This document shows positions 35,564-48,052 of a DNA stretch of 64,000 nt, in pieces (the first letter of the stretch is position 1; each line of letters opens with the position of its first letter). The DNA is from Poronia punctata (taxonomy: Eukaryota > Ascomycota > Sordariomycetes > Xylariales > Xylariaceae), in contig MU401577.1 of the NCBI GenBank assembly GCA_022579005.1, positions 1 to 64,000 on the forward strand, in the 5' to 3' direction. A program made the position numbers and the translations under genes. A model generated the notes under the pieces. It saw only the letters and a list, made by a program, of their open reading frames with translations. It had not been told where the DNA came from and did not search any database.

Positions 35564-35656
35564 CGACCTCGGCCGGACTCGAACCGACAATCTCTAGAGG
35601 ATCAGTAATTATGTGGTAACCGAAATCTAGCGCCCTAGCCATTAGGCCACGAGGCC
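35564..35656 (-). tRNA. tRNA-Arg (anticodon TCG) with intron
   Basis: On the minus strand the sequence begins GGCCTCG and closes with CGAGGTC plus discriminator G, making a 7-bp acceptor stem with one G-U pair. The D arm has the A box TGGCCTAATGG. The anticodon stem is CTAGA/TCTAG. The T arm is GTCGG-TTCGAGT-CCGGC. The anticodon loop reads TTTCGG before an inserted stretch of about 20 nt that ends just before the C of position 38, the standard place for a nuclear tRNA intron. Removing it leaves 73 nt with anticodon TCG, decoding CGA. The exact intron ends are by eye. Confidence 0.92.
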
Positions 35657-36239
35657 CCGTTTTGTTGATATATGAATTACACCACTATGTCCGTATCTAC
35701 ACGTAGACAAGACGAGAGAGAAGTACACGTAAGTGAGAAATTGGGGTGGTAGGTGGGTTAACTGACATCACGTCATTCTTAATTTTTCTTTCTCTCCTAG
35801 GACGTAGTCAAGCTGTAACCATTTTCCCTCTTTTTAATAATACCTATTGCCCAAGTGGACAATAAATGATCCCTGTTGTTAGTACCTGAAAATTAGATTA
35901 GATTAAAATTAAATTGAATAGAAAAGGTTGCGGTGTACAAGGTTTAAGATAAGGTGTATATTGAAGAAGTCGAGGCGCACTTACACGTGTAATGGTAAGT
36001 AGTTTCACAACTCAACTAACTACCTACGGTACCAAGCTCAACCAACGTATTAAGGAAGCAAAAAGAAGGAGAACAGCCACCTCATGATGACACGCCGATA
36101 GGAGGGGGAGGGGGGGGGGGGGGGGGGGGGGGGGTTAGAAAGACCACAAAAAAAAAAAAAAAAAAAAAAATTTTTTTTTGTATTAATTTGATTTTGGTTA
36201 AAAAGATAAAAAAAAAAAATTAAAAAAANNNNNNNNNNG

Positions 36240-36281
<42 letters not shown>

Positions 36282-37098
36282 CGCACAAGTCGACCTCCTA
36301 CTCTTATTAAATCACAAGTAGTATTTGTACGAGTACGTAGATGTGGCTTACCGTGTGCAAACACAGTATGTACATCGCAAATAAGTGAGCAATGCGCAAC
36401 GATCTACAAGTAAGCAAAGTGAACCACGATCTGAAAGTTAAAGGACGTTGAATCGTAGATCCATCATGATTTGCATAATACTTACAAGTAACACAATGCC
36501 CTGAAGATCGAAAAAGACCCCTAGATTATCAAGATGATCAATCACTTTTGACTTGTAGACTAGGTAGGTATCTATTTTAAGAAGAGCTGAGATAGGTATC
36601 AGATATTACATATCAGTTGGAAGATGTAGGTAACGTAATACATAGTTAGTACATTGCAAAAGGGATAGAAATACACGTGGGTAGAAAAAGGGGGCATATG
36701 TGTGTGCACTTGTTATACGAGTACGTACAAGTACTCGACTAAACTATAGAGATATATATACACGTATACAATTCTTTCGGGGGCATAATCGGCGTTGGAT
36801 GTCTTCATTAGAGATGTTTCAAAAGTTATCAAACAACATAATGCAAATAACACCAGGATTTGGATAGAATATTGTTTCATATATGTATAGATAAATAGGT
36901 ATATATATAATAACCTCGTAGCTTTAACTCAAAAAACAGAAAAAGCACGCGAAGAATGGGGGGGTATATACAGCTTATCTCTTCAACCTTTCATCATATA
37001 AACAAGAATCGGACAAAAATGATCATCATCAACCATCAATCAATCAATCCCGCTTTAAAAATCAATCAACCCAGCAAGGGAAATCCACACCGCTCTGC
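35657..37098. other. Spacer containing an assembly gap
   Basis: No supported gene. It includes a poly-G tract, poly-A/T tracts, ten Ns and a poly-C tract (36110-36280), and AT-rich spacer to 37 kb. Confidence 0.4.
36109..36280. other. Assembly gap between homopolymers
   Basis: About 25 consecutive G (ending 36134), then a run of about 20 A followed by T, A-rich sequence, ten Ns at 36229-36238, then about 40 consecutive C. The sequence is unreliable here. An open frame that crosses the Ns is an artefact of the homopolymers. Confidence 0.9.
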
Positions 37099-38210
37099 TT
37101 AGCAGCCGACGTTGATGGCTAGAATGAATAATTATCAGTAAAAAGAACTTGTGAAACGAAAAAAAGGAGGGGTAAAAACTTACATTGAGCAAAGAGGGCA
37201 TAAGTATCAGCATGGCTCAAGTTCTCCTCGGCAGTAAGGCTCTGGACGAAATCATATCCGTATCCACCGTAGTCGTCGGTGCCGGCGACCGAGGTCAGAT
37301 GGGTGGACTCGTGCACGACGGTGCTCCACTGGTCCTGGGCGTGGCATTCGCCGCTATTGTCGGGCAGGTCGGAGAAGAAGATGGGGCAGTTGACCATGTA
37401 TCCCTCCGACGGCAGAGTGTAGGCGATGACGCCGTCGCTGCAGGCGCCGTAGACGTCGGAGCAGTAGTAAGGGGCGCCCGAGGAGGTGCTGCTGCACTCG
37501 TCGGCCACCGCGTTGAACACGCTCACGACGGTGTCGCGCGTCGACTGGTCGGCGTTCTTGAAGTACTCGGTCAGCTTGTCGTCGTCCGACGAAGCCACCT
37601 CTGCGGCCTGGGCCGCTTGTTGAGCGCACGTCTCGATGGCAGCAGTGGTGGCGCTGGCCTCATCGCCTGTGCAGTCGTCCTGGACGGCCTGGCGCTTGCT
37701 TCCGTGGAAGGACTTGAAGATCTTGGATGCGTTGAGACCGTCGATGGTCGTCGAGACCAGGTTGCTCGCGTAGGGCACGAAACCTGTGAGGTCGTTTGAG
37801 CCCTTCTTGGCGTAGTGGAGGACGCCCTGCGACTTGAGGTCGAAGACGCCGCCGGAGCTCAGATCGTGGAGCTCGGCCGCGTCGAATTCGGCCTGGACGC
37901 TCTTGCCGGCGGGAATCACCTGGAAGGCGGACTCCTTGAGGCCGGTCTTCTGCACGCGGAGACGGACACCGCTGAAGGGGACGGCGGATTTACCCTTGGA
38001 CACGCGGATCTTCTCGGTCGGGCTCTTGTCGAGGAAAGAGCCCGTCTTGAAGACCTTGAGGTCCTCGGAGCCGGTGTTGGTAATAGTAGCCTTGACACCG
38101 GTGTTACCGACCATCTCGATCTTGACGTCTAGAGGCGAGGCCTTGTTGACGTTGATCGTGGCGGCGCTAGCCACGGTGGCGAGGGCGGAGATGGCGGCAG
38201 CGAACTTCAT
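37099..38210 (-). CDS. Deuterolysin, secreted neutral zinc metalloprotease (M35)
   Basis: Secreted aspzincin endopeptidase used for extracellular protein breakdown. Exon 1 is 38210-37184 and exon 2 is 37118-37099, with a 65-bp intron (donor gtaagt, acceptor ttctag), giving 348 residues. MKFAAAISALATVASA is a clear signal peptide, which decides the start at 38210 over an upstream in-frame ATG at 38390. The propeptide runs to a Lys-Arg pair at 172-173, a probable Kex2 site, leaving a mature domain of about 175 residues. The zinc site is HESTH (300-304) with the aspzincin motif GTDDYGGYGYD (310-320). Cysteines at 180, 195, 239, 250, 257, 275, 289 and 348 can form the known disulfides. Exon 2 adds the conserved terminal INVGC. 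It is classically induced by protein sources and nitrogen limitation; no such sites were identified here. Confidence 0.95.
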
Positions 38211-38251
38211 GGTGACTAAAGGGTAAAGGGTGGAACTGGGTTTAGGGATGA

Positions 38252-38281
38252 GTGGTGATGATGATGATGATGATGATGATT
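38252..38281. repeat. (GAT)n trinucleotide repeat in deuterolysin leader
   Basis: About nine GAT units on the plus strand (ATC in the transcript), 40-70 bp upstream of the deuterolysin start, in the predicted 5' leader. Confidence 0.8.
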
Positions 38282-38324
38282 TACAAGAGAACCAAGAAAA
38301 AAGAGCTGGAGAATCAGCTCGATC

Positions 38325-38330
38325 TTTATA
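38325..38330 (-). promoter_or_regulatory. Putative TATA box of deuterolysin gene
   Basis: TATAAA on the minus strand within gtgtataaagatcg, about 115 bp upstream of the ATG. This distance suits a TATA-driven gene with an 80-bp leader, common for strongly induced secreted enzymes. Confidence 0.5.
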
Positions 38331-38932
38331 CACGTTCATCATACCGACGTCTAACTGACCCGACCCAGTGAAAAGAGTTGCTAGTCCCATACACTAACAT
38401 AGTAACCGTCCATCGAAAAGGCGCTGCTACAATTAGATACAGGCACGACAGGCTGAAGCCCGAGTACGCATTGATGATCGATGGCGGAACAATCCCGAAG
38501 GAACGAATCATGGATTGTTTTCACCTCCGTTTGTTGGTGTTTATTGTCGATCTCAAACATTGCCAGCGCTACTGTTGCCTAAGAGCAGCATATCGCTGCA
38601 TGGAACAAAACAAAAACATCCCTCTTTGAATGGCGAACACAGGAACGTGGGTTACGATGAGCATCATCAATACTGGTAATGGAAGGAGATGGGAGATTTC
38701 GAAGATCAATGGAAAATCCCAAATCGGTCATCTTGACTAGCAACGCCGATCGCGATCGCTCAACGCTGCGTCTCGTCTTATTACCGCTGTATGTACCAAG
38801 ATGAGGGAAACTGATGTCCCTGACGAAGATCCAAGGGGTCCCAAAAAGAGAGTCGTCAATAAAAAAGGATGGTAGAGAAAGTAAGTTGTCATTTGATTTC
38901 TATATGATATATATCGTCGTCATATGACTGAC

Positions 38933-39154
38933 TCATGATCCGGCTGAGTATGTTGCGGCGAGTAGCTCCAGCTTGGCCGGGATTGCGGCGTAGCCAAGCT
39001 TGTCGGGGCGAGTGAATCCTCTGGGATTGAACGGAGTATTTTTAACATACAGAGGCATCTTCCCCTTGAAATGGTCCGGTCGCACCTGAGGAAAGGGCGC
39101 GCTGATCTTTCGGGGGGGCGATTCAGGTTCGGTCTTCCTTCCTTCATCGTCCAT
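38933..39154 (-). CDS. Possible small conserved-type protein (73 aa)
   Basis: A 73-codon frame beginning MDDEGRKTEPESPPRK and ending LLAATYSAGS. It is hydrophilic, with a middle PLYVKNTPFNPRGFTRP that looks like constrained coding sequence rather than random translation. There is no signal peptide or helix. I do not recognise the family. An overlapping frame of 79 codons starts 5 bases upstream (39159) but is less protein-like. It lies about 700 bp upstream of the deuterolysin gene on the same strand. Coding status is unproven. Confidence 0.45.
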   Translation of the reverse strand: MDDEGRKTEPESPPRKISAPFPQVRPDHFKGKMPLYVKNTPFNPRGFTRPDKLGYAAIPAKLELLAATYSAGS

Positions 39155-41282
39155 GACACCGGCTAGTAATTCTTCTTCGAGCTTCTATGAAGCGATCGCA
39201 TTTTACTGTGCAATCGGCGGAAAGCACACTCCGTAGTCCTTTGTTCCTGCCTGTTCGGTCAAGTGCTTCGTACAATACCTTGCAATGGGGGTGGTCTTTG
39301 ACTTGTTAACCTACATCCTACCTACCTACTCTTACCATTTTGAATTCCATCTGCTGGTGGCATTATTGCCAACGCTTTCCATCTATCATTTGGCCACTCC
39401 GAAACCATAGAAAATTACCACCCTGGTAAAAAGAAGCCATAAAGATACCTGTATTTAAATGGTTTCTATTTGTATACCAATTCACATATAACAGCAAGAA
39501 ACCTGAAAATCTATACTCTTATGAAGACCTAAACACTTGGTTACCTAGGTACTTACTTAGAGCAAGTCCATTTTATCGACCACTGCTCGGGGGCTTACCT
39601 GTTGAGATTCGAGATAGTTGAAGCTAGGTATCCAAGGACCAACACGGAGAGCATCTAATATCCCAACAATAACAAATCAAATCCCCTCTAATTCCACTTA
39701 CTAATACCAACTCTCCCCCCCTCAATCTGGTCGGTGTGAAATAGGTACTCGTAGACCTTACACACCTACCTTTCTCGGAAACTTCACCCGGTTTCAGTTC
39801 AGCCCTAGTCTAGGTGGGTATGGGGTAAGAAACAAATACCGACCCCAAGGGCAAGATCTACCCCAGCTTCTACTACCTACCTTACTTACTTATACCCGCC
39901 TACCCGCCTACTCGTACCTACCTAATCTAAACATCTGCTCCAGGTCAGAAAACTGTCATGAGATCCGTACGATGTAAATCATCGGCCGGCACCGGATCGA
40001 TCAGTAAGTGTTTGCATATGTATACACATATATACATATATGGAGCACATCCATCTCGTAGTTAAGAGTACCGAGAATCGTGACTTGAACATTGGAATCA
40101 AGAGTATCGCGTTATGGAATTCGGTCGCTTTCCCCGAGTTTACTGTACAAATTCACACAAAAGACATGGGCCATCTATCATTTATTATTTGTTCTACGAA
40201 CTATACGGAATGAAAAGGACTAGGAACCACCAACTGCGATAAGCTCGAGTTGAAGGGGAGAGAGAGTCTTGCTCGGGAGTCTAGGGTAAGAATACTGATC
40301 GATGTGTACTAGATCCGATATCACACAGACGGTTCTCTTCTACTATTATCATTGATAATGACAGGTTATCATGAAGGTCTCCTGTTCGTTCTGTTGGAAC
40401 CCAAACTACAGCCATAGCTTGGGTACGAAAGTCGCAGTGGGCATCTCCTCTGTAACCGTCGTTTACCTATATAGACAACCCGAACGAAGGGGACCTAACG
40501 GTTAGGTTCACTTGACGGATAACCATGATAATTCCCGGAAAATGACAGAATGGAACTGGAGAGTTTGAAGCGACTGATATTGAATCAACAGGTTCACTCC
40601 AAAGAGGTGTAACACTGACGTACTACACCCTTGGAGGATACGCTGTTCTATCTGATCATCTGGTTTAGTCGATATAAACAATGGCCACAGGAAGGCTGAC
40701 GATTGACAGCCGGCGACAGAATGATTATTCCGTCTACTAATATAGCCGTAATGCAGATTTTGATCTGGCATCACCACAAGAATGTGCCAGACACAAGTAG
40801 TAGGTGTGTCGGTCAAGACATACCCAAACATGGCCTTACAGACAGACAGTTCAAAAGAACATGAACATGCAAAAACGATAAAATGCACCATAACTCCATT
40901 CCATGCAGAAAATGCGGAGGCGAGAATGGCCCCCAATCCGAGTCCCATCCTATTACCCTTATGCCCTGGATATGCCAATGCCGGGTCTAATCGATGGTCT
41001 AGATATATGAGCCGGATGTGGTTTCGTCGACGTCGTTAAGGGGAAAACTGTCCTCAGTCCCCGTTCTTGTTCTGGTAACAAGATGAATGCAAATGGTACC
41101 TCGAAGCTTATATGAAGCTAGAGAATGGTATGTAGGAGGCGGGCATATCGGTGCCAACACCTTGTAAATCGAAAATCGATGTGGAACTGGGTATCTCGTC
41201 AAGGAATAACAGGGTGCTGCTCAGCAGCTTTTTTTTGTCGCGCCAGGAATAAATCATAATAACAAAACCACCTTCACACCCA
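39155..41282. other. Intergenic spacer
   Basis: No supported gene. Rich in ACCTACCT words around 39.3 and 39.85-39.93 kb. An open frame at 40508-40978 (-) has no domain and odd composition. Confidence 0.35.
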
Positions 41283-41951
41283 TCAATGCTTCTTCTGCTC
41301 GGTGGTGCTTGAAGCGTTCTTCGCACCGGACGCCATGTGATGGTGAAGATGGTGGTGATGGTGATTCTGATGGTGGTGATGATGATGATGATGTTGTTGG
41401 TGGTGATGCGGGTGGTGCTGTCGTATCCTTTGACGGCCACGACGTTCCTCGTGTTCCTCATGTTCCTCTTGTTCCTCCTCGATCGCGTACCCTAGAGATT
41501 GCCTTTCCTCTTCGTACCATGTGCTTAGACTCTTGCCACCCCACGTTAGATCTTCGTCGTCGATTACAATCGGTTCGACCCAGGCGGCGCTCGACTGATC
41601 GTCGGGTAACTCCACGTCGGAGTAGTAGTAGTATGGCGCATTGTCAACATGCTGTTGGTGCGATGGCAGCGTTGTTGTCACCATTTTGAGAGGAGATGGA
41701 CCGTGGTGGGGCTGTGAGGAAGTCGATTTCGAGGCCGATTTCGAGGCCTTATGCGGCGGCGTTCGTTGAGAATGGCGCGAGGTCGACGGATGCGGTGAAG
41801 ACGCGTTTGACTGGGCGAGCGTGTGGGAAGATGATCGTGAATGCGGTGAATGTAACCGATGGCTCTGCTGTGAGCTCGGTCGGCTGTGTGTATGCGAGTG
41901 TCGTTTGGCGTTATCGTCGGTAAGACGCGGGCTGTTTCGCGTCATGGGCAA
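41283..41951 (-). CDS. Histidine-rich orphan protein
   Basis: A 222-codon frame, MPMTRNSPRLTDD..., in three parts. The first is a Ser/His/Pro-rich N-terminal half (about 1-88). The second is a more ordered acidic core (about 95-165) with APYYYYSDVELPDD and EPIVIDDEDLTWGGKSLSTWYEEE. The third is a Glu-rich then His-rich tail with runs of up to eight His around residues 180-205. I do not recognise a family. The core looks constrained and probably defines the protein; the His tail derives from CAT/CAC repeats and could bind metal ions, which is speculation. The frame is uninterrupted and nothing antisense looks better. Confidence 0.65.
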   Translation of the reverse strand: MPMTRNSPRLTDDNAKRHSHTHSRPSSQQSHRLHSPHSRSSSHTLAQSNASSPHPSTSRHSQRTPPHKASKSASKSTSSQPHHGPSPLKMVTTTLPSHQQHVDNAPYYYYSDVELPDDQSSAAWVEPIVIDDEDLTWGGKSLSTWYEEERQSLGYAIEEEQEEHEEHEERRGRQRIRQHHPHHHQQHHHHHHHHQNHHHHHLHHHMASGAKNASSTTEQKKH

Positions 41952-44900
41952 ACAGGCAGCTTTATCCCCTGAATGATGTTGGTGGTCGGAGACAAGTGGC
42001 GTCTCCAGGCCGTAAAATGATGTAGACGGTTATGTAAATGTAGGTGGTCTAGGTGACCTGAGAGTCTTGTAACCCTCTAATGCGTGCCTCGTGGGGCGGG
42101 TGACGAGGTTGAAAAGCGGTCGGATGATGACTCGAAAACTTTTGGTACTCTCTTCTAAGAGTGTGACGAGGGTACCGGTGCACACGATGATGGGCGATCC
42201 CCAGACTCTTTATTTATCAGGCGTACTCGACTATAATGGCGGTCTAGTCAGCAGGCTTGTGCGGACGAAGGGGGGGCACAGAAGAGTCATATGTGCATGT
42301 CAATAAGGCTCAAATAGGGCGAAAATGAGGAAGACAAGGAAGACAGGAGGCAAAGGCTACATGTATTGTATTGTGTACATTGTATGTAGGCTGACGCGAG
42401 ACTGGGGCTCTTTCTTGGCCCCCTTGGAGGCGTTGGCCGGTTGGTACGCTAGGGGATAGGCTATGGTACTATGTACAGGTACCTGGAGGGGCGGCGCCTG
42501 GGGAAGAGCCTAAGCAGCCTGAGAGCGGGTCCCAGAAGGGGTGCTTGCGGAGGGGTAGGGACTGTCACAGGCAGAAATGGTGGAGATATGGCACCGAACG
42601 GCAAAAGCAGTTGCTATAAATGGCAAGAATACGGTAATGCGGGGGAAGGGATGGTTTACCGAAAGGAGCAAGAGCAAGTGTGATCCAACCGTAACAAAAT
42701 ACCGTATTACGGTTTGTCGACGGTGATGTCTGAAACTTGATGATCTGTTATATGGATGGCTGCCTACCTACCTCTGTCTGAAGCGATAGCGCGATAGCCT
42801 CGGCGATGCCTTGAATCGTTTCGACTAGATAGCAGAAACGTATTAAGGGGATGTTGTTTGTTCCACGTGCTTTATTGTGAACAAAGAAGATCGATTCAAA
42901 TTTGAGTCGTTCTGTTGTTCTGGAAGGTGGAGAATTTAGCAATATCCAAGGACAGACGTGAAGCCGGTGGAAAAGGTAAAGGGAAGGTGGAAGAGACGGA
43001 GTGGGCGCAAGTTTCGGAAGAGGTAGCTAAATAGAAGATTGAGAGTGAAATATTTTTCCGGATCGGTATCTGATAACAAGTCTATGTGTACGCGTAGACA
43101 AATATTCCACGTGAATATTCAAGATAAGAGAGGCATAATTCTTCTACCCGGAACCTAGAAAAGATTGGACGCGTCACGCCCGGACATACCCCATCTACGA
43201 TACGAAGCTTGCAATAACAACTCTATTAGATTATAGGGCGAGGGTTAAGCTCATAATATGTATGCTAGCCAGAGTTTGATAAACGATTAAAGGCCGGCCA
43301 TGTCGCCGACAAGCAATAGCGGCCATTTTTTCACACCGAGTTCCACAAGTTTCGGTCAAGATCCGTCCACATTCAAGTGTCCACATTAGGAGCCATATTA
43401 CGGCTATACTCGCAAGCTTCAACTCAAACCGGGTATATATATGAGCAAAGCATATCGCCATGCTTACTTCCTATTTGTTTGTGGCCCCTCCTTTCTTTTT
43501 TTGACTTTTTTCTCAATCTCTATCGAGAAAGTCGCTAGCAAAGTAAAATCGCCGATCTAGGATCCTGATGCATCCAAGACAATTTCTCGGCTTCCGAGAA
43601 GACAGACATTGGCTTGCAGTCTATCAAGATTGCCCATACATACCTATATGGGATCTACGCTGTCACGGCTGTGCTATCCGATAGGTAAGTGTATGTGTAT
43701 GTTGGGAGGCTCCGAGAAAGGATCGGAAAGGTTGGCTTATCATTCGCCCTTGATCCTCTTCTCCGTCCCTCCATATATCTAGTGTGTGTTTGCCGCGCCG
43801 TGTCCGTGTGTCTACCTGGAGACACTTGTCTCTTTCTGGTCAATTTCGATACAAAGGCACCGGAAGGAGTGATTTGTTTCTCGGATCCCCACATCCGGCC
43901 GCAGCCGTTCAAACACTTGGTTCTGCGATACTGAGACATCCTGTTAAGCGAGGGTAGGCGATTGTTTTACATGTTACGGTCGGCAATGGTCTGATGCTTC
44001 TGTTGTCCGATAAGTAAACATTTGATCGTAACAAAGCCAAGCTCTGTACTTTCTAGCAGCTAGTTCATCGCCTCTGAATTTGAATTTTATTATCAGAGCT
44101 CATAGTGACTGAAGTGGCTAATCGCTAGCGGCTCCGATCACAAGCGTTCCGCATTAGGCAACACCGTGTGCGAGTATGCTAGGTATCTTGGCTTCAGGCA
44201 AAGTTAAATGTGTGCTTACTACTTTAGCGCATGGCAGCATCGATGTAGATATTCCGTCAATCCGAAAAAACAGAGGATGATTGATACAAAAATGGTATTG
44301 GAACAAAACTTATGCCGCATTGTTTTCCTTTACCGTTACGAAACCGTTCGCGGGAATATACGGACTCGCAAGCAAATAAATGCAGACAATGGTACCTGCT
44401 TCTGCAAAGCAGACTCATCGTCGTTTTTAATTTAACAATGGTCCAACACAGCGCTCAGCTGGACCAATAAAGACCAAGAGGCCACGGCGACGACATACGT
44501 ATTGGATTCGAACTGGATGGACGACCCCTCCCCCAGGCTGAAAGTGGGAACATAGCCTAGAACCACCACCCCGTTGTCAGGTCGTTGAGGTAAATCATAA
44601 TTGGACAGCTGTTCAAACAACTTACACGTACGGGTACGCCCGACTTTTCAAGACAGCTCATTGAAGTCCCCGACCCACGCCGCTGACACGCTACAAACCT
44701 CTTGTCCAACCGACCGCCGAGGCGATGATCTGCAGCGAGATGTCGTACTTTCATGTATCAGTATATGTATGTACGTGTATGTAATTCCGCAAGGGACGAG
44801 ATGAAGAAGGGGACAGATGATGAAATGAGAAAGCTGGACTGGACCGTCACAGTAGATTAATTGACAAGATAGATTACCAGATCGACTAACCTACTGCACA

Positions 44901-47900
44901 GCACATACAATCAAGCATCAAATGGTATGTACAAGATACAAAATGTGGAATCCACAAGGCTGATTCGGTAAGGAAGTGAAAACCCATAATCTATCCAGGA
45001 TGTTTCTCAGCTTGGGGTAGAAACGGTTTACAAGTACAATTGTAATCCACCCAAAGCATCCTCGTAGACCACCATAAAAACATCCGCGGATCAAGAGAAT
45101 CGCTCAATGATACTCGAAGAGGTAAACTTCACTAGAGATATAGACTATCGGTTTTCTTACCGCTAAGGATGGTAGATAAAAATAGGTAGGTAGGTCTGGA
45201 GGGTCATTGTCAAATATTAACATAATAGATTGTATGCATGCGATTTTGAATTTTCGATTATGTCCTCGCTTATTTCGATTAGCTACCTACCTCCATAGCC
45301 ACCCCCAGGCAAGGTGCATCCACGTGAGACTGAATAAACATCGCCGACTATTGTCCATGTAACCCGAGCCTTCCCTGGTGCATGGTAAAGCAGATTTTTT
45401 GATCAATTACACAAATTCAATGCATACGATTGAGACGAGGACGACAACTGTATTTGTGTCACAATTGGAGAATCATTTTCAGGAGAGAAAGAGAGAGAGA
45501 GAGAGGCTCTATAAAGTTGTTGAATATCAGTTGGCGGGGTCGATACTTCTATCCTACCACCCCTCCTTTTCACTTAGTCCCCCCCCTAGCCTAGTACGTT
45601 TGACAGGTCCCTGGTTTTCAACGTGCTGAGAGTCCGTGACCACCAAGACAAATATCATCACATGCAATAGAGACGCATGCACGTGTATACAAGCTGAGAA
45701 TCTACAAGTACATAAGGAATCAATTTTCCAAGTCAATTTATTGGATATATTATATAATAAGCTGACATTTATTTGGCTGGTGGTTGACTATGCGGTGGGT
45801 TAGGTCATCGTCATGCCTAGACCAGTACGTGTAGTAACTGGAGGTCTCTTCCCTGGACGGGACACGTAAGCTCGGTATTGGCGTTTTAGAACTTTTACTA
45901 AAGAGATAATAAACTTAACCAGAGGCAGGTCTAGTTGTTTGCATAGTCAAAATGGGGCACTTTAACTTACAAAGAGATATCATACCAAACACGCAACCAG
46001 CAATAGGAGGTATTATGTACAAGTAAACCGTTCTTTCAAGTAGCGCCGCCTTTCCGCCGCCTTTCCGCCGCCTCCCGTGATCCAAGGGGGGGTGGTGCGG
46101 TCCCATGTTCCGAGGTTGCATTTGTAACGTATAATCACCTGGGGTAAAGCTCAATAAAATAGGCCAAGATAAAAAAAAATACTAACGTATAAAACGGATT
46201 CCGGTACCTACCTATGTAGATCCTAAAAACAAAGTGAGATCTCCGTCGCACGACATGACAACAACATCTTGGTTTTCTGTTGCCTTTGCCGGGATAGGTA
46301 GATAGATGCATGCATGCACGCACTGCCTAAGCAATCTGGTTTAACCTTGATTTTGCACGTAGATAGGCCACGGGAGGAATTTGTTTCTTGACGTACGGAC
46401 AAAAACATGTAATGTACCTAAGTAAGGAAGGAAAAAGGAAAAAGGAAATCGTCATCGGTAACCCTTAACAGTACAGCCTACAGGCTTACAGCACCTATCT
46501 ATCAATTATTCCAATCAGAAGCCGGTAAAGACGATCATCTATCTACTCGTACGCGCAAGTACGTAACGTAACGTACCTATCTACAAGTAGGTAATACAGG
46601 AAGAAAGCACAAACCAAACCCTGACACCCCGAGTAGACTCCTTTACGTATACATATCAATCATCATCACCAACAACAACCCAAAAAATCTGGTTTTTAAC
46701 AATCCCTTACAAGTACAAGTAAATCCAAATCATCCAAAACCAGAACAAGGCAAGACAAGACAAGACGGGACGTCCCGGTCAATCAATCCAACCAGTCAAT
46801 TTCCATCCTCTCTATTCTTTTTTTTTTGGTTTTTTTTTTGGTTATTTCTATCCAATGTCCAATGTCGTCATAGTGGGTAACACAACCACAAATCTTTCAA
46901 AACTCTAAAATAAAACTTGGTACCTCGTACATACGATTCAAACCAGATTAAGACTTTAACAGCACGTATTACAAGTATTATCATCAGAAGAAAGAAAAGC
47001 TATTACTGAGTATCGTAGGACTACCGGGACTCGGCAACTCCCACCGACCGACAGACCGAAAATCATAACCAGAAAAAAAAAAGTGAAAAAAACCTACCTA
47101 ACCCCCCCTACCCTCATCTTTCCAAAGAGAATTTCAGGTGTCAAGGGTTTCCTGACATACATAAAGCGCACAAACAATGAATCCTGCGCCTCATTCCCAG
47201 TTCCCACAACCAACAAAGAAAAATCGACAGACAAACAAGCATAGTACAGGTACAAGTACAGATACACCCCTTCCTTGCGGCTAACTGCATACCGTAAGTA
47301 TGATGTGATTTTACTTACTGACAGCCTGCCTGCCGGCCGGTTGGTTCAAGGACCCTGAAATTGTAAAACTTTTTAGAAAAATACAAATCGTAGGCTTCAA
47401 TTACGTCATATCTACCCTAGCTCCACCGCCTCGGCGGCAAAATATTATGAGGTACCTATGCTGCATGTAGGTAAGCGTACCAAGATATACCTACTAAAAG
47501 TTGTTTTGTGCGTAGAATAATTGCACATATGTCATATGCCTTCACATGTTTACTCAGTACCTATGCTTACGCGTATTGCTGTGCATCTATTTGTGAAACA
47601 TAAAGGCGTTCCTCATTTTTATAAAAGATATACAGTGGATGCCTAGGTAAGTGATGCAAATGGCCCAAGGGGGATGAGGTAGGTAGATCGAAGAGATAGC
47701 CTTGTTATTCGTGGTTTGTATTTACCTCGGCACAAGAAGCATGGCCTCAGGCGGCTTGTTCCTCCCGCGTATCTTCATCACAAACAAAATCACATGTAAA
47801 AGGGAAAAGTAAAGTCGCGCGAGACTCATATAGGTAGTAGATTTTGGTATCCATAACGATATACAGGCTAGGATAGGGGAAAAAGAAATGAACATGAAAT

Positions 47901-48052
47901 ATCATTCTAAGCAATGAACCGATCAAACAGCAACCAAGTCTATAGGTTCGGTCTCGCTGCCTCCCGCAAGCATTGCTTTTACCAACACTTGGCATAAGAC
48001 TCAGAAACAACGAGTCTTAGTATTCCCCCGTCATACATCCTTGTCCAGACCT
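41952..48052. other. Six-kilobase gene-free spacer
   Basis: No domain-bearing frame on either strand; all open frames are under 100 codons with no codon bias. There are purine/pyrimidine tracts (45481-45506 GAGAGA; 46817-46843 poly-T interrupted by GG), a GCCGCCTTTCC triplet at 46047-46073, repeated ACGTAACGTAACGTACC at 46561-46577, and many TAGGTA words. It includes the 3' flank of VPS13 and the promoter of the His-rich gene. Confidence 0.4.

Noticed and set aside
36050..36364. 104-codon frame through the N gap
   Set aside because: Made of poly-Gly, poly-Phe and poly-Pro from homopolymers around Ns.
37185..38226. Antisense frames of 204, 105 and 130 codons opposite the deuterolysin gene
   Set aside because: Mirror frames of a GC3-rich coding sequence; the sense protein has signal peptide, HESTH and intron support.
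44430..44520. tRNA-like GTTCGAATCC on the minus strand
   Set aside because: No pairing T stem, acceptor stem or A box around it.
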